Source: Methylobacterium phyllostachyos
Lineage (GTDB): Bacteria; Pseudomonadota; Alphaproteobacteria; Rhizobiales; Beijerinckiaceae
Length of the DNA stretch: 64,000 bases
Direction: 5' to 3'
NCBI RefSeq assembly: GCF_900103445.1
Contig: NZ_FNHS01000005.1
Coordinates: 124,001 to 188,000 of the forward strand
Shown here: positions 1 to 7,309 of the stretch, piece by piece
How positions within the stretch are numbered: position 1 is the stretch's first letter
How the letters are laid out: the number at the start of each line of letters is the position of its first letter
Translations under genes and position numbers: made by a program
The notes under the pieces: generated by a model
Database searches by the model: none
Told to the model about the DNA's origin: nothing
What the model saw: the letters and a program-made list of their open reading frames with translations, nothing else

Positions 1-2
1 TG

Positions 3-212
3 CACGAGCAGGCCTTGGCTTGGCTCAACAAGCTGATCATCACGATGAAGCGGCACGCGACGCTTAATGAGGCGGATCGCCACCTAATTGCGACCGTATT
101 CGAGCAGGTTAAGGCCCGCTTTGCCGAGAAGTTTGCCACGACGGGATGGCGGGCGCATAAACGGTTTCTCGAGAATCACGATGCTTTACCGCTCGGTCGC
201 CGGCGATTATAG
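3..212 (+). CDS. Possible 3' end of a truncated hypothetical gene
   Basis: An open frame enters from the left edge of the window and ends at a TAG at 210-212. The visible part gives about 69 residues, with a helix-like middle (NEADRHLIATVFEQVKARFA) and a basic tail. No family is recognised. A TTG at 15 could serve as start, but there is no clear ribosome binding site, so a gene cut by the window edge is as likely. Base composition here is less GC-rich than in the core genes further right. Low confidence. Confidence 0.2.
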   Translation, partial: HEQALAWLNKLIITMKRHATLNEADRHLIATVFEQVKARFAEKFATTGWRAHKRFLENHDALPLGRRRL

Positions 213-352
213 GCGTGCCCTAGATGTGCTATATCGGTACAGCAGATCGATCGATGGATGTGAGAAGCCGCTGCAGTTATTGTGTATTACGAAGCATTAG
301 ATTATCTTATGCAGAAATTAGATTTCGACCTTCACATGGGAATTGAGTCGGT

Positions 353-667
353 ATGCTTTTAGATCATGCAATCGTGCTGCATGGTGGGCACATTGAGAGG
401 CAAGGCGACCGCTTCATCTTCAGCGACGGAGCTGTCAAACACCTGTTCGGCTACGGGCTGTTTCTGCGGGAAATTAGGCCGGCACGATGCTTCGACGATG
501 ATTTGGTTGAGGTCGATGCATATTTTACCCGTCGTATCCCCAAAAGCGATATGACCGGCACACTGAAGAAACTTCGATTTATCGAGGAAGTTTTAGACCT
601 GAAAAACTACGATTATGGTGCAGAGCTGGTAGGTCCATACCTGCGGCATCACGAGAAGGCCAATTGA
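353..667 (+). CDS. Hypothetical protein, 104 aa
   Basis: ATG start at 353 and TGA at 665-667 give a 104-residue soluble protein with no signal peptide or membrane segment. The sequence is mixed and acidic/basic (FDDDLVEVDAYFTRRIPKSD, then a charged C-terminus with several Tyr and Leu residues), which looks like a folded protein rather than a GC-rich shadow frame. No family is recognised. GC content is lower than in the housekeeping part of the window, consistent with an acquired segment. It stands alone, with no neighbour within 300 bp. Confidence 0.4.
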   Translation: MLLDHAIVLHGGHIERQGDRFIFSDGAVKHLFGYGLFLREIRPARCFDDDLVEVDAYFTRRIPKSDMTGTLKKLRFIEEVLDLKNYDYGAELVGPYLRHHEKAN

Positions 668-759
668 GAAGATCGCCTCCAGGGGCTGACAAGACATTGC
701 GTCCCGGTTGGGGAAGCCGCACCTGGCGAGCTGATCCGACGATAAGGGACACTGCGCCG

Positions 760-820
760 GAGCGCTCTCAGCCGAAGTGGACGTTGGTTCGGCGCAAGAG
801 CGCGCGTGCAAACACCGGCT
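760..820. repeat. Diverged 61-bp repeat, copy A
   Basis: Ungapped hand alignment with 6811-6871 gives about 48 identical positions out of 61. Shared blocks include GCGCTCTC, TGGACG, GGTTCG and GCGCGCG. Both copies lie in gene-poor sequence near small hypothetical genes. The repeat is not part of any recognised coding sequence; its nature is unknown. Confidence 0.4.
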
Positions 821-874
821 GAGAACCGTGAGCGATTGAAACGCGATCGGGCACGGCTCTCAGAGTCCGCTCAG

Positions 875-903
875 CCCCGCCCCGATCTGCTCACGGGGCG
901 GGG
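875..903. repeat. GC-rich perfect hairpin, first of a related pair
   Basis: Arms 875-884 (CCCCGCCCCG) and 894-903 are perfect complements around a 9-nt loop. No T-run follows, so an intrinsic terminator is uncertain. The hairpin and its right flank resemble 1463-1500 after the next gene, suggesting a duplicated segment. Confidence 0.5.
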
Positions 904-1154
904 GGCGTCCGATCTCACCAGCGTGTGAGCCGAGCCGATACGCAACGTGGCTGTGAGGCAGGATGAACGGTGTCGGTTAGCGGCGGGTGCCGATGGCCCG
1001 GCGCCGCGTGTCCCGGGCTGGGACCGTGCGAATAAAGCCTCGCGTGGCGATGCCGACCGTCACGACGAGACCGGCGGCCTCGAAGTTGGCCTGTCGTCTG
1101 AACTTCACCAGGTTCCAGCCGTTCCCGTGCCGCAACAATCGCACGGATGATTTC

Positions 1155-1454
1155 ATGACTCGCTCTCTCGTGGCGCTCGCAGGGGCCCTGACCCTCATCC
1201 TCGCCGAGCCGGCGTCGGCGCAAGTCGTGACTGGCGGCGCGGGAAACACCGGCGTCGCGCCGCCAGCGACAACTGGCGGCGCGGGCCCGGGTGCCATGGA
1301 TCTCGGCCCCAGTCCGATCACCCGGGGCAACGAGGCCAACCCGAGCAACTCGCCGATCCCGGGCACGACGCCAAGCGTCAACATCGGCGGCACGCCCACC
1401 AGCGGCCCGCCCGGGACGGGAGGCACGGCCGGCGGCCCCTCGCTCGGCCGGTAA
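1155..1454 (+). CDS. Small exported Gly/Thr/Pro-rich protein
   Basis: A 99-residue protein. The N-terminus (MTRSLVALAGALTLILAEPA, then SAQ) is a typical Sec signal peptide, with cleavage predicted after the Ala of ASA-Q. The mature part is low complexity, dominated by Gly, Thr, Pro, Ser and Asn, with repeated TGGAG-like blocks and no Cys. The ATG at 1155 was chosen over an in-frame upstream ATG because the signal peptide starts here. Such proteins are common and uncharacterised in Methylobacterium. It is probably periplasmic or secreted; function unknown. Related hairpins sit 250 bp upstream and just downstream of the gene. Confidence 0.6.
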   Translation: MTRSLVALAGALTLILAEPASAQVVTGGAGNTGVAPPATTGGAGPGAMDLGPSPITRGNEANPSNSPIPGTTPSVNIGGTPTSGPPGTGGTAGGPSLGR

Positions 1455-1462
1455 GGCTGCTC

Positions 1463-1500
1463 GGCCTCGCCCCGATCTCTTCACCGGGCGGGGCGGGGCC
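1463..1500. terminator. GC-rich hairpin after the exported-protein gene
   Basis: A 12-bp stem (1463-1474 with 1489-1500, one G-U pair) starts 9 bp after the stop codon of the exported-protein gene. It lies between that gene and the convergent cytochrome c gene, so it may end transcripts from both. No T-run follows. It is related in sequence to the hairpin at 875-903. Confidence 0.45.
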
Positions 1501-1554
1501 GATCTCCCAGCGGTGGGCCGCTACGCATCGGGGTTCCGCTCGACAAGCCGAAGG

Positions 1555-1920
1555 CTATGACTGCGTCTTGAGGTAGGCGATCACGTCGTTGATCTTCTTG
1601 TCGTCCGAGTAGCCCTGGAAGATCATCTTGTTGCCGGGCACCTTCGCCTTCGGGTTCTTCAGCCACTCGTGCAGGTTGGCCTCGTCCCAGGTGATGCCCG
1701 AGTTCTTCAGCGCGGCCGAGTAGTTGTAGCCCTCGTAGGTGCCGGCCTTGCGCCCGACGACGCCCTTCAGGTCCGGGCCGACGCCATTCTTCTGGAAGTT
1801 GTGGCAAGCCTTGCACGGGGCGAACGCCTTCTCGCCGGCTGCCGCGTCGCCAGCCTCCTGGGCCTGCGTCGAGAACGGAACCAGAGCAGCGACGATGACA
1901 CCAAAAACCAATGACCGCAC
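1555..1920 (-). CDS. Class I c-type cytochrome, exported
   Basis: A periplasmic electron carrier. From the GTG at 1920 the protein is 121 residues. It has a signal peptide at residues 1-20 (VPFSTQA before the cut), the haem attachment motif CKACH at about 36-40, and an axial Met around residue 99 (GNKM). Segments such as GVGPDLKGVVGRKAG and WDEANLHEWLKNPK are typical of the cytochrome c2/c550 class. The GTG was preferred because GGGGAGGGG lies just upstream; an ATG at 1941 is the alternative. It is monocistronic and convergent with the preceding exported-protein gene. The electron partner cannot be told from context; in methylotrophs such cytochromes can serve methanol oxidation or general respiration. 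Confidence 0.85.
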   Translation of the reverse strand: MRSLVFGVIVAALVPFSTQAQEAGDAAAGEKAFAPCKACHNFQKNGVGPDLKGVVGRKAGTYEGYNYSAALKNSGITWDEANLHEWLKNPKAKVPGNKMIFQGYSDDKKINDVIAYLKTQS

Positions 1921-2062
1921 AGAACCCCTCCCCAAATCCATCTTCCTATGCCGAACGATTCCAAACGCTCGGCATATTGGGGGATTAGACGTTGGGGCCT
2001 TCGACTTAATCCGGATCGCGGCGGTCCGACGAAGGCCGCCCGGTCGAAGTGCGAACGAAAAG

Positions 2063-2089
2063 GCCCCGCGCGGCGGCGGCCGGCGGGGC
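2063..2089 (-). terminator. Hairpin with short T-run, minus strand
   Basis: Arms GCCCCGC (2063-2069) and GCGGGGC (2083-2089) pair; read on the minus strand the stem is followed by CTTTT. It lies about 90 bp downstream of an orphan start with a strong Shine-Dalgarno (ATG ending at 2177, minus), whose reading frame does not stop before the hairpin. It may be left over from a decayed small gene. Confidence 0.4.
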
Positions 2090-2599
2090 TGAGGTGGTTG
2101 CGTTCACAGGAGGTAGACGCGTCGGCCGCCGACTTAATCCGCACATTCAGTTCGAAGGGGACGATGACGGTGTCCATGCAGGATTCCTCTCCTGAAGTCG
2201 GGTTTCCTGAACGGGATCGGCGGATCGGTTAACCTTCGGGCCGGCGCGGACCTGTCGACCGTTTCGGACGTCGAGCCCAAGGGCGATCGCGAGATCGGGC
2301 ACGCGGCATCAGCGGGCCGCGCCACCCCTGCCCCGACCTTCCAGACCGTGTGCAGCGTGGGCGATTAGCGCCGCCTGGTGGGTCTGCTCGCGGATCGTGT
2401 GCGTGACAACGACGCCCCGCAGTTCCTGTCGCTCGCGTCTTGCCGCCGCGCGTGACCGTTCCCTTTGAAGCACGCGCGGCCGGTCGCATCCCGCGGATGC
2501 TGGTTCGGATCGAACGTCTTGAGTGTCTCGTGTGCGCTGTCGCGGGTGCAGAACAGCGCTTTGGTGTCAAAAGGGCCGCGGCCGGTCGGCCCACCTCCT

Positions 2600-2896
2600 G
2601 CTGTTCGCGCGGCATCACCGCCACCGTGCCGAGATCGTCGATCGGCAGCACGTTCGCCTGCACCGTGAGCTTGGCCGCGTCGCCGCTGCGGCGGTCGAGG
2701 TTTCCCTTCGCGCCGATCTCATCGCGGTCCATGATCCCGTTCTAAGCGAAGGAGGCGTAGAGCTTGGCCCGGGACGCGCTGTCGGCCCGCAGCAGGCCTT
2801 CTACGGTGAACTCGGCGTAGAGCGCTGCCCGCTCGGCCGGCTCGATCCGCCGGAGCTGCGCCCGCGGGCCGAGCCTCAGCCAGGACCAGGATCCCG
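2600..2896 (-). pseudogene. Decayed phage portal protein (HK97-type), C-terminal remnant
   Basis: Translating the minus strand in one frame from about 2896 gives a stretch containing RRIEPAERAALYAEF, then VEGLLRADSASRAKLYASFA, then an in-frame TAG (2742-2744), then NGIMDRDEIGAKGNL and LTVQANVLPIDDLG. This order matches the C-terminal region of HK97-family portal proteins: an acidic helix ending in EGLLR-D, a SRA-YA helix, then a G-(I/W)-M/L-(S/T)-R-(D/N)-E-(I/V)-R-A-EN-L turn and a PID-LG tail. The stop replaces what is usually Gln or Gly before NG. The N-terminal two thirds of a portal gene are not present upstream. This is a prophage relic. The family call is from memory of the motif, not from a search. 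Confidence 0.65.
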
Positions 2897-3262
2897 CTCC
2901 GGACGCATTACCATCATGATCCCCTAGGTCAGGCTGTTTCGGAATTCTACAGCCGGAAGGTTCCTCGACTTCTCTATAGGAATTGTAATTTTACTCGACG
3001 CATCGGATCCAGATTCCAATCAAGTGCTTATAGGGGCATAATACAACTGACGAAAAGGTGAACGCATTTTTGGCCAATATCCATATCTACGTGTTTTTTC
3101 CTGCTGCGGTGCCAACCAGATTGTGCAAAACCGATCCCGTCGGCACGCGCCGATGACGCCTGCGCCAGTGTCTCTTCACCCCCTCGATCCGCTGGCGCAG
3201 GCGTCCACAATCCAAGACGGCGATCCGGGTTAGAGTCCCGTCAGTACTGGATCGATCTTCGC
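2897..3262. other. Gene-poor, locally AT-richer stretch
   Basis: No gene is supported. The segment from about 2930 to 3110 is clearly richer in A and T than its surroundings. It may hold a junction of the lost prophage and the promoter of the small gene at 3263. Confidence 0.3.
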
Positions 3263-3499
3263 GTGTCAGGTTCACCAACCAGTATCGATGAGCCCGGTCC
3301 CGGAACACCTCTATATCGGGTGTTCCGCCTCAGCCCCGATGGACGCGTCAAGGACAGTCATACGATCCAGGCCCGAACCGATGACGAAGCGAAAGCCGTC
3401 GCGGCGACGCTGCTCAACGGTCACGGCATCGATCTGTGGGAGCGTGCCCGTTATCTGGCCAGTTACCCGCCTCGGAGCGCCCTCTATCCTGAGCCGTAG
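3263..3499 (+). CDS. Small conserved-type protein, 78 aa
   Basis: GTG start at 3263, stop at 3497-3499. The protein reads as a compact domain: a beta strand (LYRVFRLSPDGRVKDSHTI), an acidic helix (DDEAKAVAATLL) and a Trp-Glu-Arg segment (IDLWERARYLA). This layout recalls the many small Methylobacterium proteins with a Y-R-x-Y/F-x-L-D-x-x-G opening and an (E/D)LWE(R/G) close, which have no known function. It has no signal peptide. The start is uncertain because no ATG is in frame near the conserved part. The resemblance is from memory and the function is unknown. Confidence 0.5.
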   Translation: MSGSPTSIDEPGPGTPLYRVFRLSPDGRVKDSHTIQARTDDEAKAVAATLLNGHGIDLWERARYLASYPPRSALYPEP

Positions 3500-3845
3500 C
3501 CGCCAGGATCCGGCTACGGTGCGCACGTCCAGTGCCCGCCGGGGATCGCCGTGGGCGCTGAGCACTGTCCGCTTCGACGCTTCTGCCGCTTGAGGGTGGA
3601 ACGCCGTTAGTCCACTGCAGGCGGCCGTTCCGAATCCGACCCGCTGCAGCGGTTCACCGATCATGGATCCAGGCCATCATGCATCGAACGCCCCGTATGC
3701 GTGGCTGTCTGCAGCACGGGCGCCTGCTCGGCATAGGCTGCAATCTGGTGTGGCCCGACCCACCACGATGACACGGAGTCTGATATTCACGGCGCGAGAC
3801 CAGCAGATTTCACGCGCCTAAACCGATTGGTAAAAACATAAAAAC
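3500..3845. other. Intergenic region, no gene seen
   Basis: Only short open frames in both strands, with no ribosome binding site or recognisable composition. It separates the small plus-strand gene from the 3' end of the hybrid kinase. No strong hairpin was noticed. Confidence 0.3.
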
Positions 3846-5615
3846 TCAATTCGAGCAGACGCAAAGGTGGGAAGCAAGCTCCAGAAGGGATTGTCTGAGG
3901 ATATCGGGTCGAACCGGTTTGTGGAGAAGGGGGATTTCACTATCCGCGGCTTCGCGCAAACGTGCGGGCGCGGTGTCACCGGTGATGAGAATCGCCGGGA
4001 TGGCCTGATCCCAATGCCGCCTGAGCAAGGCGATGGCGTCGGCGCCCGTTTGGCCCTCGCGCAACCGGTAATCGCAGATCAGCGCATCGGGTGCTGACTC
4101 GCGGGACAGGGCCTGTATCGCCTCGTCGGGCCGCTCGAAGGCCCAGCTCACGCATCCCCAGCCGGTCAGAAGCGCCACCATCGCGTCCCGCACGATGGCA
4201 TCGTCATCGATGATCAGAATACGAGCGCCGGACAGATCGCTCTCCTCCGGAATGTTCGGCGAAGGGGCTTCGTCGGACACGACCTCAAGCGCCCTTGGAA
4301 GGAGGATACGGAACACGCTGCCGGTGCCCGCCTTGGATGAGAGGGATAGGGTGTGACCCAGGGAAGTCGCGATCCCCCGCGCGATGGCCAGTCCGAGGCC
4401 GAGGCCCTTATGACGGTCGCGCTCAGGATTCCCGAGCTGGTAGAATTCGCGGAAGATGTCGTCCTGCCTGTCTTCGGGGATGCCGATCCCCGTGTCGTAG
4501 ACTTCGATCGACACTTCGGGGCCCCGGCGACGGCAGCCGATGAGCAGGCCGCCGCGATCGGTGTACCGGATGGCGTTGAGCACCAGATTGCGGAGCACCA
4601 GTTCCAGCAGCGCGGCATCGGAGACGATCGCCAGATCCGTCGGAAGTGTCCGGTAGATCAGGCTCTTGGCGTCGGCAAGATGAGCGAGATCGGCCTCGAT
4701 CTTGTCCAGCAGTGGCTGGAGCTCGAACGCCCGTGGGGAGGGCTTTACCACCCCGGCTTCGAGGCGGGAGAAATCCAGCAGCGTGTTGAGCATGTCGGTC
4801 GAGGCGATATTCGCGGCCTGCGCGTTCTGGAGGATCCGGCGCTGCGGGGTGCCGAGATCCGTCTGGCTCAGGGCCTGCAGGAACAAGCCCAGGGCATGAA
4901 CAGGCTGGCGCAGATCGTGACTGGCCGCCGCGAGGAACTGCGATTTCGCTGTGTTGGCGTGCTCCGCATCGAGACGCGCGCGATGGGCCGCATCGGTCTC
5001 GCCGCGCAGTTGTTCGACGAGGGCCATATTTTCAAAGCGGAGTTCGATCGATTCTCGGACCTGGCGGCTGGCGAGCACGACCTGACCATACTGCCCGGCC
5101 ACAAACAGGAGCGAGCAGATTGCGAGGGCGCGGTAGGGTGCCCCCCCCAATGACCAAAGGGTCCCGGCCGCCAGAAGGGCGACGGGGATGACGAGCGCGA
5201 GATACAGATGGCGCCGCGGTGCGAGGAGCGAAACGCCGTTACTGCAGGTCGCACCAAGCAGTGACATCGTCAGGATGCTGACCGCAGGCACCTGCAGCGG
5301 GAGCGCGATACAGATCAGCGAGCCTAAGATCGTGCCTTCCAGAATCTTGCTCAGAAAGACGACGCGCTCGACCTGGCGAGCGCGATCGGGCTGGCTCACG
5401 ACGTGCCGCGCGCGCCTCGCGTAGAGCGCCGCCGCGACCCGCTCGGTGAGGAACGCGACGTACCAAGTCAGCAGGATGCCGTGAGGCGCCAGCGTCCAGA
5501 GCACGACGAGCATCAGGGTCGATACGAGGAAGCCGACCGCGACCGACTGTGCGACACCGTCTAGAACAAGTCGTAACTCTTCGGCTGCGATCCAATGATC
5601 CTGGGGTGGGTTCAC
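3846..5615 (-). CDS. Membrane-bound hybrid histidine kinase with C-terminal receiver
   Basis: Sensor kinase of a two-component system. From the GTG at 5615 it is 589 residues. The N-terminal 190 residues hold about five to six hydrophobic segments, so sensing is probably within or at the membrane. A short linker helix leads to the HisKA box with phospho-acceptor His near residue 233 (SHDLRQP). The HATPase domain follows, with an N box (RNLVLNAIRYT), G1 box (DTGIGIP) and G2 box (GLGLGLAI). The C-terminal receiver carries IIDDD, phospho-acceptor Asp near 515 (ICDYRL) and Lys near 566 (LLHKPV). The GTG was chosen because it overlaps the stop of the upstream regulator gene as GTGA, implying translational coupling. 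The HDLRQPVHALGLF type of HisKA is frequent in Methylobacterium hybrid kinases. The signal is unknown. Confidence 0.85.
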   Translation of the reverse strand: MNPPQDHWIAAEELRLVLDGVAQSVAVGFLVSTLMLVVLWTLAPHGILLTWYVAFLTERVAAALYARRARHVVSQPDRARQVERVVFLSKILEGTILGSLICIALPLQVPAVSILTMSLLGATCSNGVSLLAPRRHLYLALVIPVALLAAGTLWSLGGAPYRALAICSLLFVAGQYGQVVLASRQVRESIELRFENMALVEQLRGETDAAHRARLDAEHANTAKSQFLAAASHDLRQPVHALGLFLQALSQTDLGTPQRRILQNAQAANIASTDMLNTLLDFSRLEAGVVKPSPRAFELQPLLDKIEADLAHLADAKSLIYRTLPTDLAIVSDAALLELVLRNLVLNAIRYTDRGGLLIGCRRRGPEVSIEVYDTGIGIPEDRQDDIFREFYQLGNPERDRHKGLGLGLAIARGIATSLGHTLSLSSKAGTGSVFRILLPRALEVVSDEAPSPNIPEESDLSGARILIIDDDAIVRDAMVALLTGWGCVSWAFERPDEAIQALSRESAPDALICDYRLREGQTGADAIALLRRHWDQAIPAILITGDTAPARLREAADSEIPLLHKPVRPDILRQSLLELASHLCVCSN

Positions 5616-6208
5616 CGGATCAGGCCGAGCTGCTGCGCCTTGAAGACGGCCTCCGAGCGCCGGGTGACGCCGAGCGCTGCGAGCAAGCCTTGCACATGAC
5701 CGCGAACCGTATGTTCCGATAGTCCCAGCCGGCGCCCGATCATCTTGTTGGACAATCCCCGCCCGACGAGGCTGAGCACCTCGGCTTGCCTCGGTGTTAG
5801 AGACGGCCAGAGAATAGTGCCAACCGGCGGGGCAACCGCGGATTGGTGCAGAATCTCGCGCAACACTGTCATCATCCGATCGGGCCGATCTGCTTTGGAC
5901 AGGAACGCGCAAGCGCCTTGAGCGACTGCCGTATCGACCGTATTCGGCAGATCCAGGGCAGAGACAATGACGATCCTGGCGGCCGGCCAGCGTTGCCGCA
6001 GGAGGCCCATCCCTTCCAGGCCGCTGATTCCGGGCAGCTGGATGTCGAGGAGGATGATGGTCGGGACGACTGCGACGAGGGTGAGAGCGTCGTGCAAGGA
6101 CGGGCTATCAAATATCGGAATGGTGTCGAATGCCGTAGACAGCATCGATACGATCCCTGATCGAAACAGGGCATGGTCGTCGATGATGAGTATCGCTTCG
6201 GGCGCCAT
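5612..6208 (-). CDS. Response regulator with LuxR-type DNA-binding domain
   Basis: Transcriptional regulator paired with the hybrid kinase that overlaps its stop codon by 4 bp. The receiver domain has IIDDH at its N-terminus, phospho-acceptor Asp in IILLDIQLPG and Lys in FLSKAD. The C-terminal LuxR/NarL helix-turn-helix is clear (LTPRQAEVLSLVGRGLSNKM, then GLSEHTVRGHVQGLLAALGV). The frame is open to an ATG at 6265, but that start would lie inside a perfect 19-bp palindrome. The ATG at 6208, close to the receiver core, is preferred; 6217 is also possible. The palindrome at 6246-6285 is about 40 bp upstream and could be an operator for this operon. Confidence 0.85.
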   Translation of the reverse strand: MAPEAILIIDDHALFRSGIVSMLSTAFDTIPIFDSPSLHDALTLVAVVPTIILLDIQLPGISGLEGMGLLRQRWPAARIVIVSALDLPNTVDTAVAQGACAFLSKADRPDRMMTVLREILHQSAVAPPVGTILWPSLTPRQAEVLSLVGRGLSNKMIGRRLGLSEHTVRGHVQGLLAALGVTRRSEAVFKAQQLGLIR

Positions 6209-6245
6209 GCCAAACATACCTAAAGCAATCGCATAGGTGCCGTCA

Positions 6246-6285
6246 CGCGGCGTTGACCAGTCCATCTGGACTGGTCAACGCCGCG
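6246..6285. promoter_or_regulatory. Perfect 19-bp palindrome upstream of the two-component operon
   Basis: Left arm 6246-6264 (CGCGGCGTTGACCAGTCCA) and right arm 6267-6285 are perfect reverse complements with a 2-nt spacer. Read towards the operon it lies 38 bp before the chosen start of the regulator gene. No T-run follows on either strand and no gene converges on it, which argues against a terminator. Its symmetry suits a dimeric regulator. Whether the neighbouring LuxR-type regulator binds it is inference. Confidence 0.6.
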
Positions 6286-6908
6286 CTTTCGATCCGCTAG
6301 GATACCAACGATTGGTCGATGCGTGCCCGCCGGATCACGATGGACGGTGGCTCTGCCCGACGGAATCGAATCGAGGGGATCTGATGGCTCGTCCCGATCC
6401 GAAGCGCCGTGGTGTCCGCTGTTTGCCGAGGCGCAGCATCGCTTGCCGGAAATCCGTGCCGACGCATGGTAGAGGGCGCGACCTGATCGTGCGGTGGATT
6501 GGTGCCGCCGCGGTAAAGCGGCGGAAATCCGCCCGTCGCGCGACCGATCCGGTTCCCTGTCGCGACACGGTGATAAAACTCACCTGGGCGCAAACGCTCG
6601 GGCGGGACTTGAGCCAAAGATCGAGCGTGCCCAATTTATCAGCCGATATTCTCGCAATAAGGTCGCGTACGTACACGCTGTGTGCGTAAGCCACGTTTTG
6701 TTGAGATGCGCGAGGCTCTGTATCGCCTTTGATCCTGAACCCGACTTCCGGGCAATGCTCTGGAGCAGGGATATCTTGTGCGCTCGGTCGGTACCGGGGG
6801 CGTCCGCTCAGGGCGCTCTCCGCTGAACTGGACGGCGGTTCGCCGCCAGGGCGCGCGCCAAAACAACGGCTCCGGACGGGTTCGCCGCCTGGACCTGGGC
6901 CCGTTGGC
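6286..6908. other. Gene-poor stretch with repeat copy B
   Basis: No gene is supported. A minus-strand frame from 6694 begins with a plausible-looking peptide (MAYAHSVYVRDLIARISADK) but degenerates into Arg/Pro-rich sequence. The 61-bp repeat copy B lies at 6811-6871. Confidence 0.35.
6811..6871. repeat. Diverged 61-bp repeat, copy B
   Basis: Partner of 760-820, about 48 of 61 positions identical without gaps. It lies just downstream (in the gene's direction) of the small minus-strand gene at 6909-7106. Confidence 0.4.
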
Positions 6909-7106
6909 TCAGATCAGCCCGCTGGCTGGACCGGACGTCAGCGTTCGGCCGGCGCGGGTGACGAGCTTGGCGAAGGCCAGAGCCGCGGCGGAAGCCTGCG
7001 CCGCCGATGGGAAGGACCGGTCCGATTCCAGAACCGTCATCTGCGTCGCGTCGAGGAGAGCCCAGGTCCACAGGTGCCGACCGGTTGAGCGGATCTCGAA
7101 GTGCAT
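6909..7106 (-). CDS. Small YegP/DUF1508-like protein, paralogue of the one at 61.4 kb
   Basis: A 65-residue protein. It is clearly homologous to the product at 61367-61564: both open with MHFEI, share a W-x-W-x-LLDA/NDA strand, an ESD motif and the block PSAAQASAAALAFAKLV/HLV followed by RAG. The strand-strand-helix pattern (FEI...W.W.L.D......ESD..(Y/F)PS...A) recalls the DUF1508 (YegP) domain; that assignment is tentative. No signal peptide or membrane segment. It stands alone on the minus strand. The presence of two diverged copies in one window supports it being a real gene. Function unknown. Confidence 0.65.
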   Translation of the reverse strand: MHFEIRSTGRHLWTWALLDATQMTVLESDRSFPSAAQASAAALAFAKLVTRAGRTLTSGPASGLI

Positions 7107-7309
7107 GGCGGGCTCGCGTGATGAAACATGCCCGCATCTTGCACCGTGAAAAGGCTCGCGGTGTTAATGGCTTGTCCGGCACAACAACCTGTGTCGGCCA
7201 GCACCAAATTTGCCCCCGCCATCCCCGCAGCTCACAGCTTCGATCGGCTACGCCCCTTCGCCGCGAACCGGCAGACGGGGATGCGCGCCCATCTCGAGCG
7301 ATCCATCTA

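Larger units (their letters stand above)
668..1154. other. Non-coding stretch with one repeat copy and one GC hairpin
   Basis: No convincing gene was found. It contains one copy of a diverged 61-bp repeat (760-820, partner at 6811-6871) and a perfect GC-rich hairpin (875-903). The frames open on either strand are Arg/Pro/Ala-rich and lack ribosome binding sites. Confidence 0.5.

Noticed and set aside
2229..2745. Long open frames on both strands (167 aa minus, 101 aa plus) as intact genes
   Set aside because: Only the upstream part of the minus frame and its continuation past a stop resemble a known protein (portal); the rest is Arg/Pro-rich. Treated as a pseudogene.
6335..6694. Minus-strand 119-aa frame opening MAYAHSVYVRDLIARISADK
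   Set aside because: The first 35 residues look protein-like but the rest is Arg/Ser/Pro-rich with no motif, and there is no ribosome binding site.
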